Of a stretch of DNA of 64,000 bases, positions 36,173 to 46,247 are shown in pieces (positions within the stretch are counted from its first letter, which is position 1; each line of letters starts with the position of its first letter). The translations under genes and the position numbers were made by a program. The notes beneath the pieces are model-generated. The model saw nothing but the letters and a program-made list of their open reading frames with translations. It had not been told where the DNA came from and searched no databases. Source of the stretch: an uncultured Pelagibacteraceae bacterium (lineage in GTDB: Bacteria; Pseudomonadota; Alphaproteobacteria; Pelagibacterales; Pelagibacteraceae); the NCBI GenBank assembly GCA_902538885.1, contig CACBGU010000001.1, positions 1 to 64,000 of the forward strand, given 5' to 3'.

Positions 36173-38087
36173 ATCTAATTCAGGAATAAGAAAAACAGAT
36201 GTAATTAATAGAAGGATGTTCATAATCGGAGCAGCAAAAATTATAGTTTTTGTTGGTATCGTTGCTCGTTTATTTTCTCTTCAAATAAACGAAAATAAAA
36301 AATATTTAACACTTTCAGACAAAAACAGAATTAGAGAATGGAAACTCCCACCTACAAGGGGAAATATTGTTGATTATTTTGGAAATGTAATTGCGGGGAA
36401 TTTAAAAGTTTATCAATTACATATAATTCCAGAGCAAGTTGAGAATTTTAATTATTTACTAGTTAGATTAAAAAATCTTTTAAATCTGAGTGACAAAAGA
36501 ATTGCAAGAATTAATAAATTAAAAGCAGAGCTAAAACCGTGGGAAAGTATTATTGTTTCTGAAAACTTAAGCTGGAGTCAATTTGTAAAAATTAATAATT
36601 ATTTATACGATCTTGTAGGCGTTAAACCTGTAATGACAATCTCCAGAAACTATCCATACAACGATGTATACACACATGTTCTTGGTTATGTGAGTCAACC
36701 AAATGAACAAGAAATTTTAGAAAATGAAATCATCCAAGAAAGATTTGTACCAGGAATGAAAATTGGAAAACTGGGCTTAGAGAAAAGACTTGAAAATCAT
36801 TTAATTGGAACAAATGCCATTCAAAGATATGAAGTTAATGCTTACGGCAAAAGAATTAATCAACTTGAACATCAAAAAGGTGAGCAAGGATCAAAAATAC
36901 GTTTAACTGTAGATACAGAAATACAAAAAGCTTGTGGAAAATTGTTAAATCAAAAAGCAGGATCTATAAGTGTAATGGATATTTATACTGGAGATATAAT
37001 AGCAATGTATTCATCTCCATCTTATAATCCTAATTTATTTCTCTTTGGAATAAGTAATGATGAGTGGCAATTAATTAGAAATAATCCATTAAAACCACTA
37101 ATAAACAAAACCCTTTCAGGTCTATACTCACCAGGTTCAACAATAAAACCAATTGTTGCCCTATCTGCACTAGAAAACAATGTGGTTGATACAAAGTTTA
37201 AAGTTAAATGCACAGGTAAAATGGAATTGTATGAACAAACATTTCATTGCTGGAAAGAAGAAGGACATGGGTGGGTAAGTTTAAAAAATGCTATGAAGCA
37301 GTCTTGTGATACTTATTTTTATGAAGTCGCAAGATTGTTAGGAGTAGATCGATTAAATAAAACAGCTGAAAAATTTGGTTTAGGAAAAAAAGTATTAGGT
37401 GAATATTTTGATAATGAAAAAAAAGGATTATTTCCTAATACAGTATGGAAAAAAAATAATCTTGGCAAGGGCTGGGTATTAGGTGAAACTTTAATCACAG
37501 GTATTGGTCAAGGTTATACACAAACAACTCCTTTACAACTTTGTATGATGACTGCACAAATTGCAAATGGAGGATATGCAATAAAACCGAAAATAATTGT
37601 GGACAGTAATCCAATTTCTTATGAAGATGCAAAACAATCAATGGAAAGAGGGTTGTTGTTTGATTCTGAATCTGAGGAATTGATAGACAAAAAGTTATTT
37701 AAAGATAAAAAAAATATTAAGATTGTTCAAGAAGCAATGTTTGCTTCAACAAATGAAAGATTTGGAACCTCATACAAATCAAGAATTGATGACCCCAAAT
37801 ATCAATTTGCAGGAAAAACAGGAACAGCTCAGGTAAAAAGAATTAGCAAAAGAGAAAGGGAATTGGATTTAGAATTAGAGCAAATACCATACAAAGATAG
37901 AGATCACGCGTTATATGTTGCTTATGGTCCTTATATAAATCCAAGATATGCATTAAGTATAATTGTAGAGCATGGTGGTTCAGGAAGTAAGGCAGCAGCA
38001 CCTATTGCAAAAAAACTATTTAAATTAATTATTGATAGACATGATTTGAGAAACAAACAATCAAATTTTGAAAGGATTACTGTTTAA
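36165..38087 (+). CDS. mrdA: penicillin-binding protein 2
   Basis: PPTRGNIVDYFGNVIAGN, SPGSTIKP (SxxK), SCDTYFYEVA, KTGTAQV. Confidence 0.95.
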   Translation: MIKSNSGIRKTDVINRRMFIIGAAKIIVFVGIVARLFSLQINENKKYLTLSDKNRIREWKLPPTRGNIVDYFGNVIAGNLKVYQLHIIPEQVENFNYLLVRLKNLLNLSDKRIARINKLKAELKPWESIIVSENLSWSQFVKINNYLYDLVGVKPVMTISRNYPYNDVYTHVLGYVSQPNEQEILENEIIQERFVPGMKIGKLGLEKRLENHLIGTNAIQRYEVNAYGKRINQLEHQKGEQGSKIRLTVDTEIQKACGKLLNQKAGSISVMDIYTGDIIAMYSSPSYNPNLFLFGISNDEWQLIRNNPLKPLINKTLSGLYSPGSTIKPIVALSALENNVVDTKFKVKCTGKMELYEQTFHCWKEEGHGWVSLKNAMKQSCDTYFYEVARLLGVDRLNKTAEKFGLGKKVLGEYFDNEKKGLFPNTVWKKNNLGKGWVLGETLITGIGQGYTQTTPLQLCMMTAQIANGGYAIKPKIIVDSNPISYEDAKQSMERGLLFDSESEELIDKKLFKDKKNIKIVQEAMFASTNERFGTSYKSRIDDPKYQFAGKTGTAQVKRISKRERELDLELEQIPYKDRDHALYVAYGPYINPRYALSIIVEHGGSGSKAAAPIAKKLFKLIIDRHDLRNKQSNFERITV

Positions 38088-39212
38088 ATGTTTCAACATG
38101 ATAGATTGAGTAATGAGATTACATTATTTCAAAAAATAAAAAACTTAGACTATATATTGTTGATTTCTGTCATCCTTCTTTCTGTATTAAGTGTTTTTGT
38201 TATGTATTCTACAGATGGAGGTGAAATACTTTTTCATACTAAAAATCATTTTGTAAAACTTGCAGTTTTTTTTCCTTTAATGATTTTTATAGCTTTCTTT
38301 AACATAAAATTTTGGCACAATTTTTCATACTTAATTTACTTTATTGTAATACTTTTATTAATTTATGTTTCAATTTTTGGAATTAAGTCATCTGGTTCAC
38401 AAAGATGGATGGATCTTTATTTATTTGTTCTTCAGCCCTCAGAGCTTATGAAAGTAGCTATTATAATGTGTCTCGCGAAATATTATCACAGATTAAAAAT
38501 CGAAAATGTTAATTCATTTACTAGTATAACTATTGTTTTATCGATTATAATAATTCCAATAATTTTTGTAATTTCTCAACCGGATCTTGGTACCTCGATA
38601 TTAATTGCTTTAAGTGGATTAATTATTTTGTGGTTAGGAGGAGTAAAAATAAAGTACTTTATTTACTCATTTATTACTTTTTTGATTTCGTTACCTTTTA
38701 TAATTTCATTTCTTAAACCGTACCAGAAACTGAGAATATTAACTTTTTTAGACCCAGATAGAGATCCCTTAGGTGCTGGATATCAAATTATACAATCTAA
38801 AATAGCCATAGGTTCAGGTGGCCTTGATGGGAAAGGTTTTTTAAAAGGTACTCAAAGTTATTTGGATTTTTTACCTGAAAAACATACAGATTTTATATTT
38901 ACTTTATTTTCAGAGGAGTTTGGTTTTATAGGTTCTGTTGGTCTATTAATATTATACTCAATAATAATTTTTAGAATTTTACGAATAGGATCTATTTCAA
39001 GAAGTAACTTTGCTAGACTTTTTTGTTTTGGTTATGCGTTTGCAATATTTATTTATATTGTTGTAAACTTATCTATGGTTCTAGGTTTACTACCTATAGT
39101 TGGTTCTCCATTACCAATAATGTCCTATGGAGGTTCCTCAATGTTAGCTACAATGATTGGCTTTGGCATAGTTTTGAGTGCTAAAATCAATCATAAACAA
39201 ATGATTGCATAA
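38088..39212 (+). CDS. rodA: rod shape-determining protein RodA (SEDS glycosyltransferase)
   Basis: SEDS family; LPEKHTDFIFTLFSEEFGFIGS motif. Confidence 0.95.
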   Translation: MFQHDRLSNEITLFQKIKNLDYILLISVILLSVLSVFVMYSTDGGEILFHTKNHFVKLAVFFPLMIFIAFFNIKFWHNFSYLIYFIVILLLIYVSIFGIKSSGSQRWMDLYLFVLQPSELMKVAIIMCLAKYYHRLKIENVNSFTSITIVLSIIIIPIIFVISQPDLGTSILIALSGLIILWLGGVKIKYFIYSFITFLISLPFIISFLKPYQKLRILTFLDPDRDPLGAGYQIIQSKIAIGSGGLDGKGFLKGTQSYLDFLPEKHTDFIFTLFSEEFGFIGSVGLLILYSIIIFRILRIGSISRSNFARLFCFGYAFAIFIYIVVNLSMVLGLLPIVGSPLPIMSYGGSSMLATMIGFGIVLSAKINHKQMIA

Positions 39213-39275
39213 TAAAATTTAAATTTGCATAATTTGTCACTCTGATAAATTAATTTTTACTTGTATAACAATTTC

Positions 39276-40517
39276 ATGAATAAAAATCTTAAAGTAGGAA
39301 TAGTTGGAGCTGGAATTCAAGGTGTATCTAATGCTTTGTTTCTTCAAAAAAAAGGTTTCAATGTAACTATTTTTGATAGAGACAACCCAGGTAGCCAAGC
39401 CGCCTCTTACGGTAATGCAGGTCACTTTTCACCATACGCATCTCTTTCTTTAAATAGAACTGACGTTCTGGCAGATGTGCCTGCAATGTTGCTTAGCTCT
39501 TCAGGTCCACTCGCTTTAAAATGGAATTATGTTCCTAAAATGATTCCGTGGTTTATAAAATTTATAATGAATACTACTAAAACTAAGATGATGCATACTG
39601 CTAAAAATATGCACCAAATTTTAGATCTAGCTTTACCTGCATATGATGAATTATTTGAAGAGATAGACTTAGAAGGTTTGGTTGAAAACAAAGGAATTCT
39701 TTATATCTGGAATGATAAAGATTTAAAAAGTAGAGAATTAGAAATTAAAGTTAGAGATGAATTAGGTGTTGAACAACAATTAGTAACCAAAGCAGAAATA
39801 CACGATCTTGAACCGCACATTAAACCATTTTACCATGCAGGCGTATATTATCCTTATGCAAGACATGCAAGAAATCCTAAAAGAATTCTTTTAAAACTAT
39901 TTGATTTATTTTTGCAAAAAGGAGGAAAATTTAACAAAGTAAATATTAAAGATATTAGTTTTGATGAAGAAAAACCAGTTTTTAAAACTGAAACTCAAAG
40001 TTACGTTTTTGATAAAGCAGTAATAGCGTGTGGTGCTTTTTCAAAAAAACTAACAGATAATCTTGGTGAAAAAATACCTTTAGATACAGAGCGTGGATAC
40101 CATGTTCATTTCAAAAATTGTGACCATTTATTAAGCAGACCTGTAATATTTTCTAACCGTGGATTTGGAATTACACCGATGGAACAAGGTTTAAGAGTTG
40201 TTGGAACTGTAGAATTTGGCGGATTAGATAATCCATTATCTAAATCAAGAGTTAGAAATTTAATAAATAATGCAAAATATATGCTTGGTGATTTACCTGA
40301 ACATGAGGATGAGTGGCTAGGATTTAGACCAACTTTACCAGATTTTTTACCTGTTATGGGACCATCAAAAAATTACAAAAATATTTATTATTGTTTTGGG
40401 CATCATCATTTAGGATGGACTTTAGGCCCAATTTCTGGAAAGATTGTTTCAGGGATGATAGCGAACGAAAATACAAATTTAGATTTAAAACCTTATAGTT
40501 CGCTTAGATTTAGTTAA
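39276..40517 (+). CDS. FAD-dependent D-amino acid dehydrogenase-like (DadA/DAO family)
   Basis: VGIVGAGIQGVSNALFLQKKGFNVTIFD Rossmann motif; C-terminal GHHHLGWTLGPISGK. Start at 39276 (MNKNLKVG) preferred over 39261. Confidence 0.87.
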   Translation: MNKNLKVGIVGAGIQGVSNALFLQKKGFNVTIFDRDNPGSQAASYGNAGHFSPYASLSLNRTDVLADVPAMLLSSSGPLALKWNYVPKMIPWFIKFIMNTTKTKMMHTAKNMHQILDLALPAYDELFEEIDLEGLVENKGILYIWNDKDLKSRELEIKVRDELGVEQQLVTKAEIHDLEPHIKPFYHAGVYYPYARHARNPKRILLKLFDLFLQKGGKFNKVNIKDISFDEEKPVFKTETQSYVFDKAVIACGAFSKKLTDNLGEKIPLDTERGYHVHFKNCDHLLSRPVIFSNRGFGITPMEQGLRVVGTVEFGGLDNPLSKSRVRNLINNAKYMLGDLPEHEDEWLGFRPTLPDFLPVMGPSKNYKNIYYCFGHHHLGWTLGPISGKIVSGMIANENTNLDLKPYSSLRFS

Positions 40518-41420
40518 GTGACTAAAGATAATAATTTTTTAGCTTATTTATATCTATTTTTAACAGTAACTTTCTGGGCAGGAAATTTTGTAGTAGGTAA
40601 ACTTGCAAGTTTTTATGAAGTTCCACCTTTTTCACTAAATTTTTACCGATGGCTTTTTGCTTGGTTGATTTTAGCACCTTTTACAATTCCTGAAATATTA
40701 GAGAAAAGAAACTATATAATTAAAAACTATAAGCTTTTCATTGTTTTGGGAGTTACTAGTATTACAATATTTAATTCAATTGTTTATTACTCATTAAATT
40801 TTACTCAGGTGATTAGTGGAGTTTTAATGATTTCAACGATACCTGTGATGATCATGTTATTTTCTTCAATTTTAAAAATTGAAAAGACAAATATTTTTCA
40901 AATTATAGGGGTAGTATTTTCTTTTGCTGGTGTAATTATGATTATAACAAAGGCAAATATAGAGATATTAAAAAATTTAGATTTTAACAAAGGGGACATA
41001 ACTATGGTTATAGCAATGTTCTCATGGGCTTTATATTCTACATTGTTAAAAGGAAAAAAATATGAATTAACTCAAATATCATTACTTCAAGTAGTAATTA
41101 CATTTGGTTTAATATTTTTGATACCAGTTTATTTTATTGAATATCAAATTGGATTTAGAATTAACTTAGAATTACCATTTATTTTAATTCTATCTTATGT
41201 AGTTTTGTTTCCAGGTTTGGCATCTTTTATTTTATGGATAAAAGGAATATCTATGATTGGTGCTAATCGATCTGGTGTTTTTTTACACCTAATGCCAATT
41301 TTGAGCGCAATAATGGCAATGATTTTTTTTAGTGAAAAATTTATGTTTTATCATATTTTAGGCGCTTGTTTTATTATTACAGGAATATTGTTATCAAATA
41401 AGAAAGTTAAAAATGCTTAA
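40518..41420 (+). CDS. DMT superfamily (EamA) transporter, GTG start
   Basis: Two EamA-type repeats, about 10 TM segments. Confidence 0.88.
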   Translation: MTKDNNFLAYLYLFLTVTFWAGNFVVGKLASFYEVPPFSLNFYRWLFAWLILAPFTIPEILEKRNYIIKNYKLFIVLGVTSITIFNSIVYYSLNFTQVISGVLMISTIPVMIMLFSSILKIEKTNIFQIIGVVFSFAGVIMIITKANIEILKNLDFNKGDITMVIAMFSWALYSTLLKGKKYELTQISLLQVVITFGLIFLIPVYFIEYQIGFRINLELPFILILSYVVLFPGLASFILWIKGISMIGANRSGVFLHLMPILSAIMAMIFFSEKFMFYHILGACFIITGILLSNKKVKNA

Positions 41421-42363
41421 AGTCGCTATATTAGATGATTATCAAAATGTTGCTCAACAATTTGTAGATTTAGAAAAACTGTCTGGGAAATATGAATTTA
41501 AGATTTTTAGCGAACCTTTTTTAGACGAAGCAGACGCAATTGATCAGTTAGCTGATTTTGAAGCTTTGTTAATAATGAGAGAAAGAACTCCAATTACAAA
41601 AAATTTAATTGATAATTTAAATGATTTAAAATTTGTAATCACAAGTGGATTACGTAATAGATCTATTGATTTAGAGGCCGCTAAGAAAAGAAAAATTATA
41701 GTTTGTGGAACAGATATAAATATCAACCCAACGCCTGAATTAACTTGGGCATTAATTCTTGGCTTGGCAAGAAACTTTAAAGAAGAGTTCGATAATATGT
41801 ATCAAGGATATTGGCAAACAACTATAGGGGTAGAATTAAAGGGAAAAATTTTAGGTTTAATTGGATTAGGCAGGGTAGGCAGTGAAGTCGCTAAAATCGG
41901 AAAAGCTTTTGGTATGCAAGTAATGGCTTGGAGTGAAAATCTTAACTTAGATAAGTGTAAAGAATTAGACGTACTACCTTGCAGTAAAGAAGATTTAATT
42001 ACAAATTCTGATGTTCTTTCAATTCATGTTCAAGGAGGTGAAAGATATAAAGACTGCATTACTTTAAAAGAATTAGATAAAATGAAAAAAACAGCTTTTT
42101 TGATAAATACGTCTCGTGGACCTATTGTAAATGAGGATGATTTAATTATCGCTTTATCAACTAATGTAATTGCTGGTGCAGGAATTGATGTATATGAAAA
42201 AGAGCCTTTACCTGAAAATAATAAGCTTAGATTTTTACCAAATGCATTGCTCACTCCTCACATTGGTTATGTTACAGCTGAAAATTATAGTATTTTTTAT
42301 AATCAAATGATTGAAGCATTAGAGGCTTGCGTAAATGGAAAGCCTATCAGAGTTCTAGAGTAA
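41413..42363 (+). CDS. D-2-hydroxyacid dehydrogenase family protein
   Basis: GLIGLGRVGSEVAKIGKAFGMQVMAW; INTSRGPIVNEDDL; LTPHIGYVTAENY. Confidence 0.9.
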   Translation: MLKVAILDDYQNVAQQFVDLEKLSGKYEFKIFSEPFLDEADAIDQLADFEALLIMRERTPITKNLIDNLNDLKFVITSGLRNRSIDLEAAKKRKIIVCGTDININPTPELTWALILGLARNFKEEFDNMYQGYWQTTIGVELKGKILGLIGLGRVGSEVAKIGKAFGMQVMAWSENLNLDKCKELDVLPCSKEDLITNSDVLSIHVQGGERYKDCITLKELDKMKKTAFLINTSRGPIVNEDDLIIALSTNVIAGAGIDVYEKEPLPENNKLRFLPNALLTPHIGYVTAENYSIFYNQMIEALEACVNGKPIRVLE

Positions 42364-42365
42364 AA

Positions 42366-43265
42366 ATGGAACTACCTGTTGTTAATCACGAGGATTATTT
42401 TGCTAAAATTGGTGATGATCACAAATTTCCAATAAATAAATTTGGTGAACTTGCAAACTACTTAATCCAAAATAAAATAGTAAAAAAATTTCACAAACCA
42501 TCACCTTGCTCATTTGAAACATTAAGCTATGCACATGCCAAAAATTATATTTCAGACATTAAAAATAAAACTTTAAGTAAAGAGGGAATAAAAAAAATTG
42601 GATTTCCACTTGTTGATAGTGTTGTTCAAAGATCGTTAGTTGCTACAGGCGGCACTGTTTTAGCATCTAAACTTGCAATAAATTATGGCATCTCATGTAA
42701 TACTGCAGGTGGGAGTCATCACGCAAGTTATGATGGAGGTGCAGGTTATTGTGTATTTAATGATGTAGCAGTTGCGTCACATTATTTACTTAATAGAGGT
42801 CTAGCTAATAAAATTTTAATCGTTGATTTGGATGTTCATCAAGGAAATGGTAATTCAGAAATTTTTAAAGATAATAGAAGTGTTTTCACGTTTAGCATGC
42901 ATTCAAAAACCAATTATCCGGCAAAAAAATCAAATAGCAATTTAGATGTAGAACTTGAGGATAACTTAGAGGATGATGCCTATATAAAGACTCTCAAACA
43001 TTATTTAAAAGAGCTAAATCAAGAAAATTTTGATTTTGTTTTTTACATTGCTGGCGTAGACATTCATTTTAATGACCGATTAGGAAAATTAAAAATCTCT
43101 GATGAGGGAATTCAATTAAGAGATGAACTTGTGGTAGAAAACTTTTTTTCAAGACGAATACCATTTTGTGGGGTTTTGGGTGGTGGTTACAACAAGGATT
43201 TTAATAAACTTGTTGAATTACATTCAATGTTACATCAATCTTGTGCTAAATATATAAGTTCATGA
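42366..43265 (+). CDS. histone deacetylase / acetylpolyamine amidohydrolase family protein
   Basis: GGSHHASYDGGAGYCVFNDVAVA and DLDVHQGNGN metal-binding motifs. Track start 42327 is inside the upstream gene; ATG 42366 preferred. Confidence 0.87.
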   Translation: MELPVVNHEDYFAKIGDDHKFPINKFGELANYLIQNKIVKKFHKPSPCSFETLSYAHAKNYISDIKNKTLSKEGIKKIGFPLVDSVVQRSLVATGGTVLASKLAINYGISCNTAGGSHHASYDGGAGYCVFNDVAVASHYLLNRGLANKILIVDLDVHQGNGNSEIFKDNRSVFTFSMHSKTNYPAKKSNSNLDVELEDNLEDDAYIKTLKHYLKELNQENFDFVFYIAGVDIHFNDRLGKLKISDEGIQLRDELVVENFFSRRIPFCGVLGGGYNKDFNKLVELHSMLHQSCAKYISS

Positions 43266-43636
43266 CAAAAAAAATAAATCCAAATTTAACTGCAGAGCAA
43301 AAATTAATCTTATTTGAAGAAGGAACAGAGCTACCAGGTACTAGTGAACTTAATCATGAAAAAAGAGAAGGAAGTTTTCATTGTGCAAATTGTGGAGAAA
43401 AATTATTTGATTCAAAAACAAAATATGAGAGTGGTTCTGGTTGGCCCTCCTTTTATGAGTCTCTACCAGATGTGTTTGAAACAAAAACAGATCACCATTT
43501 AGGATATGCAAGAACTGAATACCATTGTAAAAAATGTGGAGGTCATCATGGTCATATATTTGATGATGGGCCCGAACCTACAGGAAAGCGATTTTGTAAT
43601 AATGGAGTATGTTTAGTCTTTAAACCTAAGAGCTAA
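43262..43636 (+). CDS. msrB: peptide-methionine (R)-S-oxide reductase
   Basis: CXXC pairs CANC/CKKC, SGSGWPSFYE, HIFDDGPEPTGKRFCNN. Confidence 0.95.
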   Translation: MTKKINPNLTAEQKLILFEEGTELPGTSELNHEKREGSFHCANCGEKLFDSKTKYESGSGWPSFYESLPDVFETKTDHHLGYARTEYHCKKCGGHHGHIFDDGPEPTGKRFCNNGVCLVFKPKS

Positions 43637-43641
43637 ATATA

Positions 43642-44874
43642 ATGTTCGAAAATATTGATATTAAAAAAGTCAAAGAAGAACTCAGAAATCACTCAAAAAA
43701 TTATAGAGAAAATTTTGCTAAAATTGAAAAATTTATAGAAGCTGAAATACAAGAAATATTAAATTTCAAAAAAAACAATAAATCCATAATTCCAGAAATT
43801 AGTATTAATGAAATAGATCAAGACAAAACAAGAGTAATAGAAGATATAAAAAAAAGGGGATGTGTAATAATCCGGGATGTTTTTGAAGACAAATTTATTG
43901 AAAATTTAAATCTCCAATTAGAGAAATATATTGACGAAAATAATTATTACGAAGATCAAAAGAAGAAAGCTGATCTAGATAAATATTTTAGTGATCTTAA
44001 ATCAGGCAAACCTCAAATATTCGGTCTTTATTGGTCCAAAGCACAAATAGAAATTAGACATTCAGAGCAAATGGCCAAAGTAAAAAAATGGCTTAATAAT
44101 CTTTGGGTTTATAAAAATGAAGAATATGAGGTTTTTGATCCTAATAAAGAATTATCTTATGCAGATAGAGTTAGAAGAAGAGAGCCAGGTGATGATACTT
44201 TGGGTCTTTCTCCTCATTGCGATGCTGGATCTATTGAAAGATGGACTGATAGTCATTATCAAAAAATTTATAGAGATATATTTACTGACAACTTTGAAAA
44301 ATATAATCCATTTGAAGCAAAATATAGAGATAAAACAATAGAGTTTGAGTCTCCTGCAGTTGCACATGTTTTTAGAACTTTTCAAGGTTGGACAGCTTTA
44401 ACAGAACAAGGTCCTAACGATGGAACTTTACAATTAATACCAATTGCTAAAGCAATGACATATGTTTTAACAAGAGCATTGCAAGATGATGTTCCTGAAA
44501 ATGAATTGTGCGGATCAAAACTTGGTAGAGCATTATCTGTAAATAAAGATTATCATTCATTACTTTTAAAAGGTTTGGTTTCAATTCCAAAAATGAAACC
44601 AGGTGATACTGTTTGGTGGCATCCAGACGTCATCCATGCTGTTGAAGACAAACATGCAGGAAAAAATTATTCTAATGTTGTTTACGTTGGTGCAACACCT
44701 TATTGTAAAAAAAATCTTGATTATACAATAAAACAATCAAAAAAATTTCTAGAAGGTAAAAGCCCACCAGATTTTTCTGCTGAAGATTATGAAATAAATT
44801 ATAAAGGAAGAGTTAAGTTAGAAGATTTAAGTTTATTAGCAAAGAAACAGTTAGCTTTAGAGGAATGGAGTTAA
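43642..44874 (+). CDS. DUF1479 family protein (predicted Fe/2OG dioxygenase-like)
   Basis: LSPHCDAGSIERW (HxD) and WWHPDVIHAVEDKHAG motifs; 410 aa. Confidence 0.8.
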   Translation: MFENIDIKKVKEELRNHSKNYRENFAKIEKFIEAEIQEILNFKKNNKSIIPEISINEIDQDKTRVIEDIKKRGCVIIRDVFEDKFIENLNLQLEKYIDENNYYEDQKKKADLDKYFSDLKSGKPQIFGLYWSKAQIEIRHSEQMAKVKKWLNNLWVYKNEEYEVFDPNKELSYADRVRRREPGDDTLGLSPHCDAGSIERWTDSHYQKIYRDIFTDNFEKYNPFEAKYRDKTIEFESPAVAHVFRTFQGWTALTEQGPNDGTLQLIPIAKAMTYVLTRALQDDVPENELCGSKLGRALSVNKDYHSLLLKGLVSIPKMKPGDTVWWHPDVIHAVEDKHAGKNYSNVVYVGATPYCKKNLDYTIKQSKKFLEGKSPPDFSAEDYEINYKGRVKLEDLSLLAKKQLALEEWS

Positions 44875-45128
44875 TTATTTAAAAGATCTTGAAGTTTATT
44901 TTCTTTTTCTAAAGCTCTAACCTCATCATAACCACCAATATGTTGGTCGTCAAAAAAAATTTGTGGAATAGTTCTTTTGCCATTAGCTTTTTTAATCATT
45001 TCATCTATTGCACCGTCTACTTTTGAAATATCAATTTCATTATAGGGAGCATTATTTCTAGCCAATAATCTTTTTGCTGCCTCACAATAATTACATAGTG
45101 GACCTGTATACATCGTAATTTTTTTCAT
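44871..45128 (-). CDS. grxC: glutaredoxin 3
   Basis: TGPLCNYCEAAKRLL active site, TIPQIFFDDQHIGGYDEV. Confidence 0.93.
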   Translation of the reverse strand: MKKITMYTGPLCNYCEAAKRLLARNNAPYNEIDISKVDGAIDEMIKKANGKRTIPQIFFDDQHIGGYDEVRALEKENKLQDLLNN

Positions 45129-45131
45129 AAG

Positions 45132-45428
45132 TTATAAATAGTCACCTTTTTTAATTTTACTAGCTATTTCTTTTCTAGAATATTCAAATTTTTTTCGATG
45201 TTTTATACTTTTTTGATTTACTCTTTTTCTCCATAACCTGAAAGAGGATGGTTTTAGAGATCTTCGCATAATTTTAATTACATCAGATTCTTTCTTCCCA
45301 GTTTTTTTTTCGATTTCCTCAAAAGTGATCCTATCTGCCCAGGCTGCCCAAATGATCCAATCGGGATCGTCCATTTTGGGCTCTGGGTTTTTGACTCTAG
45401 TAACTGGTCTGTGACCTTTTTTTTTCAT
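45132..45428 (-). CDS. TIGR03643/DUF2805 family protein
   Basis: DDPDWIIWAAWADRITFEEIEKKTG and MRRSLKPSSFRLWRKRV. Confidence 0.82.
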   Translation of the reverse strand: MKKKGHRPVTRVKNPEPKMDDPDWIIWAAWADRITFEEIEKKTGKKESDVIKIMRRSLKPSSFRLWRKRVNQKSIKHRKKFEYSRKEIASKIKKGDYL

Positions 45429-45490
45429 AAATCCTTTATATTTGAAAAAAAAATTTAATGCATTTTTTTTAGCCTCTGATATTATGTATC

Positions 45491-45545
45491 AGATAGTCCT
45501 TCTTAGCCATCTTTAGCTCCCGGTTTTTAAGGACTATCTTTTTTT
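45491..45545 (+). promoter_or_regulatory. terminator-like structured RNA element directly upstream of the LysE-family gene
   Basis: AGATAGTCCTT - 29-nt loop - AAGGACTATCT followed by a T-run ending at 45545; LysE ATG at 45546. A second hairpin TCTGATA-TTATG-TATCAGA lies at 45475-45493. Confidence 0.65.
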
Positions 45546-46160
45546 ATGCTCCCCTTAGATTTCATACTTTATCTACAGATAATAATTTTTTTATTCATTA
45601 CACCTGGAACTCCTAGAGTTGTGATTATCTCTTATTCAATGAATTACGGAGTGGGAAAATGTGTTTGGTCGGCATTAGGGGATGTAACAGCAAATTTTAT
45701 TCAAGCAACATTAGTAATATTTGTAATAGGATCTTTTTTTTCTGAGAACTCAACAATATTAAATATATTTAAATGGATAGGAGTAATTTATATTTTATAT
45801 CTTGCTTACGATATTTATAAATCACGTCCAAAAACTATTTCAAGTGAAGGAGATGTAAAAAAAAGTAACTTATCTTTCTTTAGAGATGGTTTCTTAGTGG
45901 CTGGAACAAGTCCAAAAGCTTGGATGTTTTTTCCTTTTATATTTCCCCAATTTATTGACTTTAATTCAAATTTATTGGCACAATTTGTAATTTTAATTAC
46001 AACTTACATTGTTTTAGACTTTTTATCTTTGATTGGATACGCAATGCTTGCGCAGAAATTAATTAAGTGGATTACTGCAAACCCAAAAACAATTAATACA
46101 ATTTCTGCGAGTGTTTTAGTAATTATTGCTGTAATAATTGTTATAACTCAACAATATTAA
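45546..46160 (+). CDS. LysE/RhtB family amino-acid exporter
   Basis: FITPGTPRVVIISYSMNYGVGKCVWSALGD LysE N-terminal motif; about 6 TM. Confidence 0.85.
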   Translation: MLPLDFILYLQIIIFLFITPGTPRVVIISYSMNYGVGKCVWSALGDVTANFIQATLVIFVIGSFFSENSTILNIFKWIGVIYILYLAYDIYKSRPKTISSEGDVKKSNLSFFRDGFLVAGTSPKAWMFFPFIFPQFIDFNSNLLAQFVILITTYIVLDFLSLIGYAMLAQKLIKWITANPKTINTISASVLVIIAVIIVITQQY

Positions 46161-46247
46161 ATCATTTTTGGTCTTTATTGCCACTTGCATAAAATAATAT
46201 TTCTTTATTTAATCACTACATAATTAATTAATTAAAGAGGAAATAAA

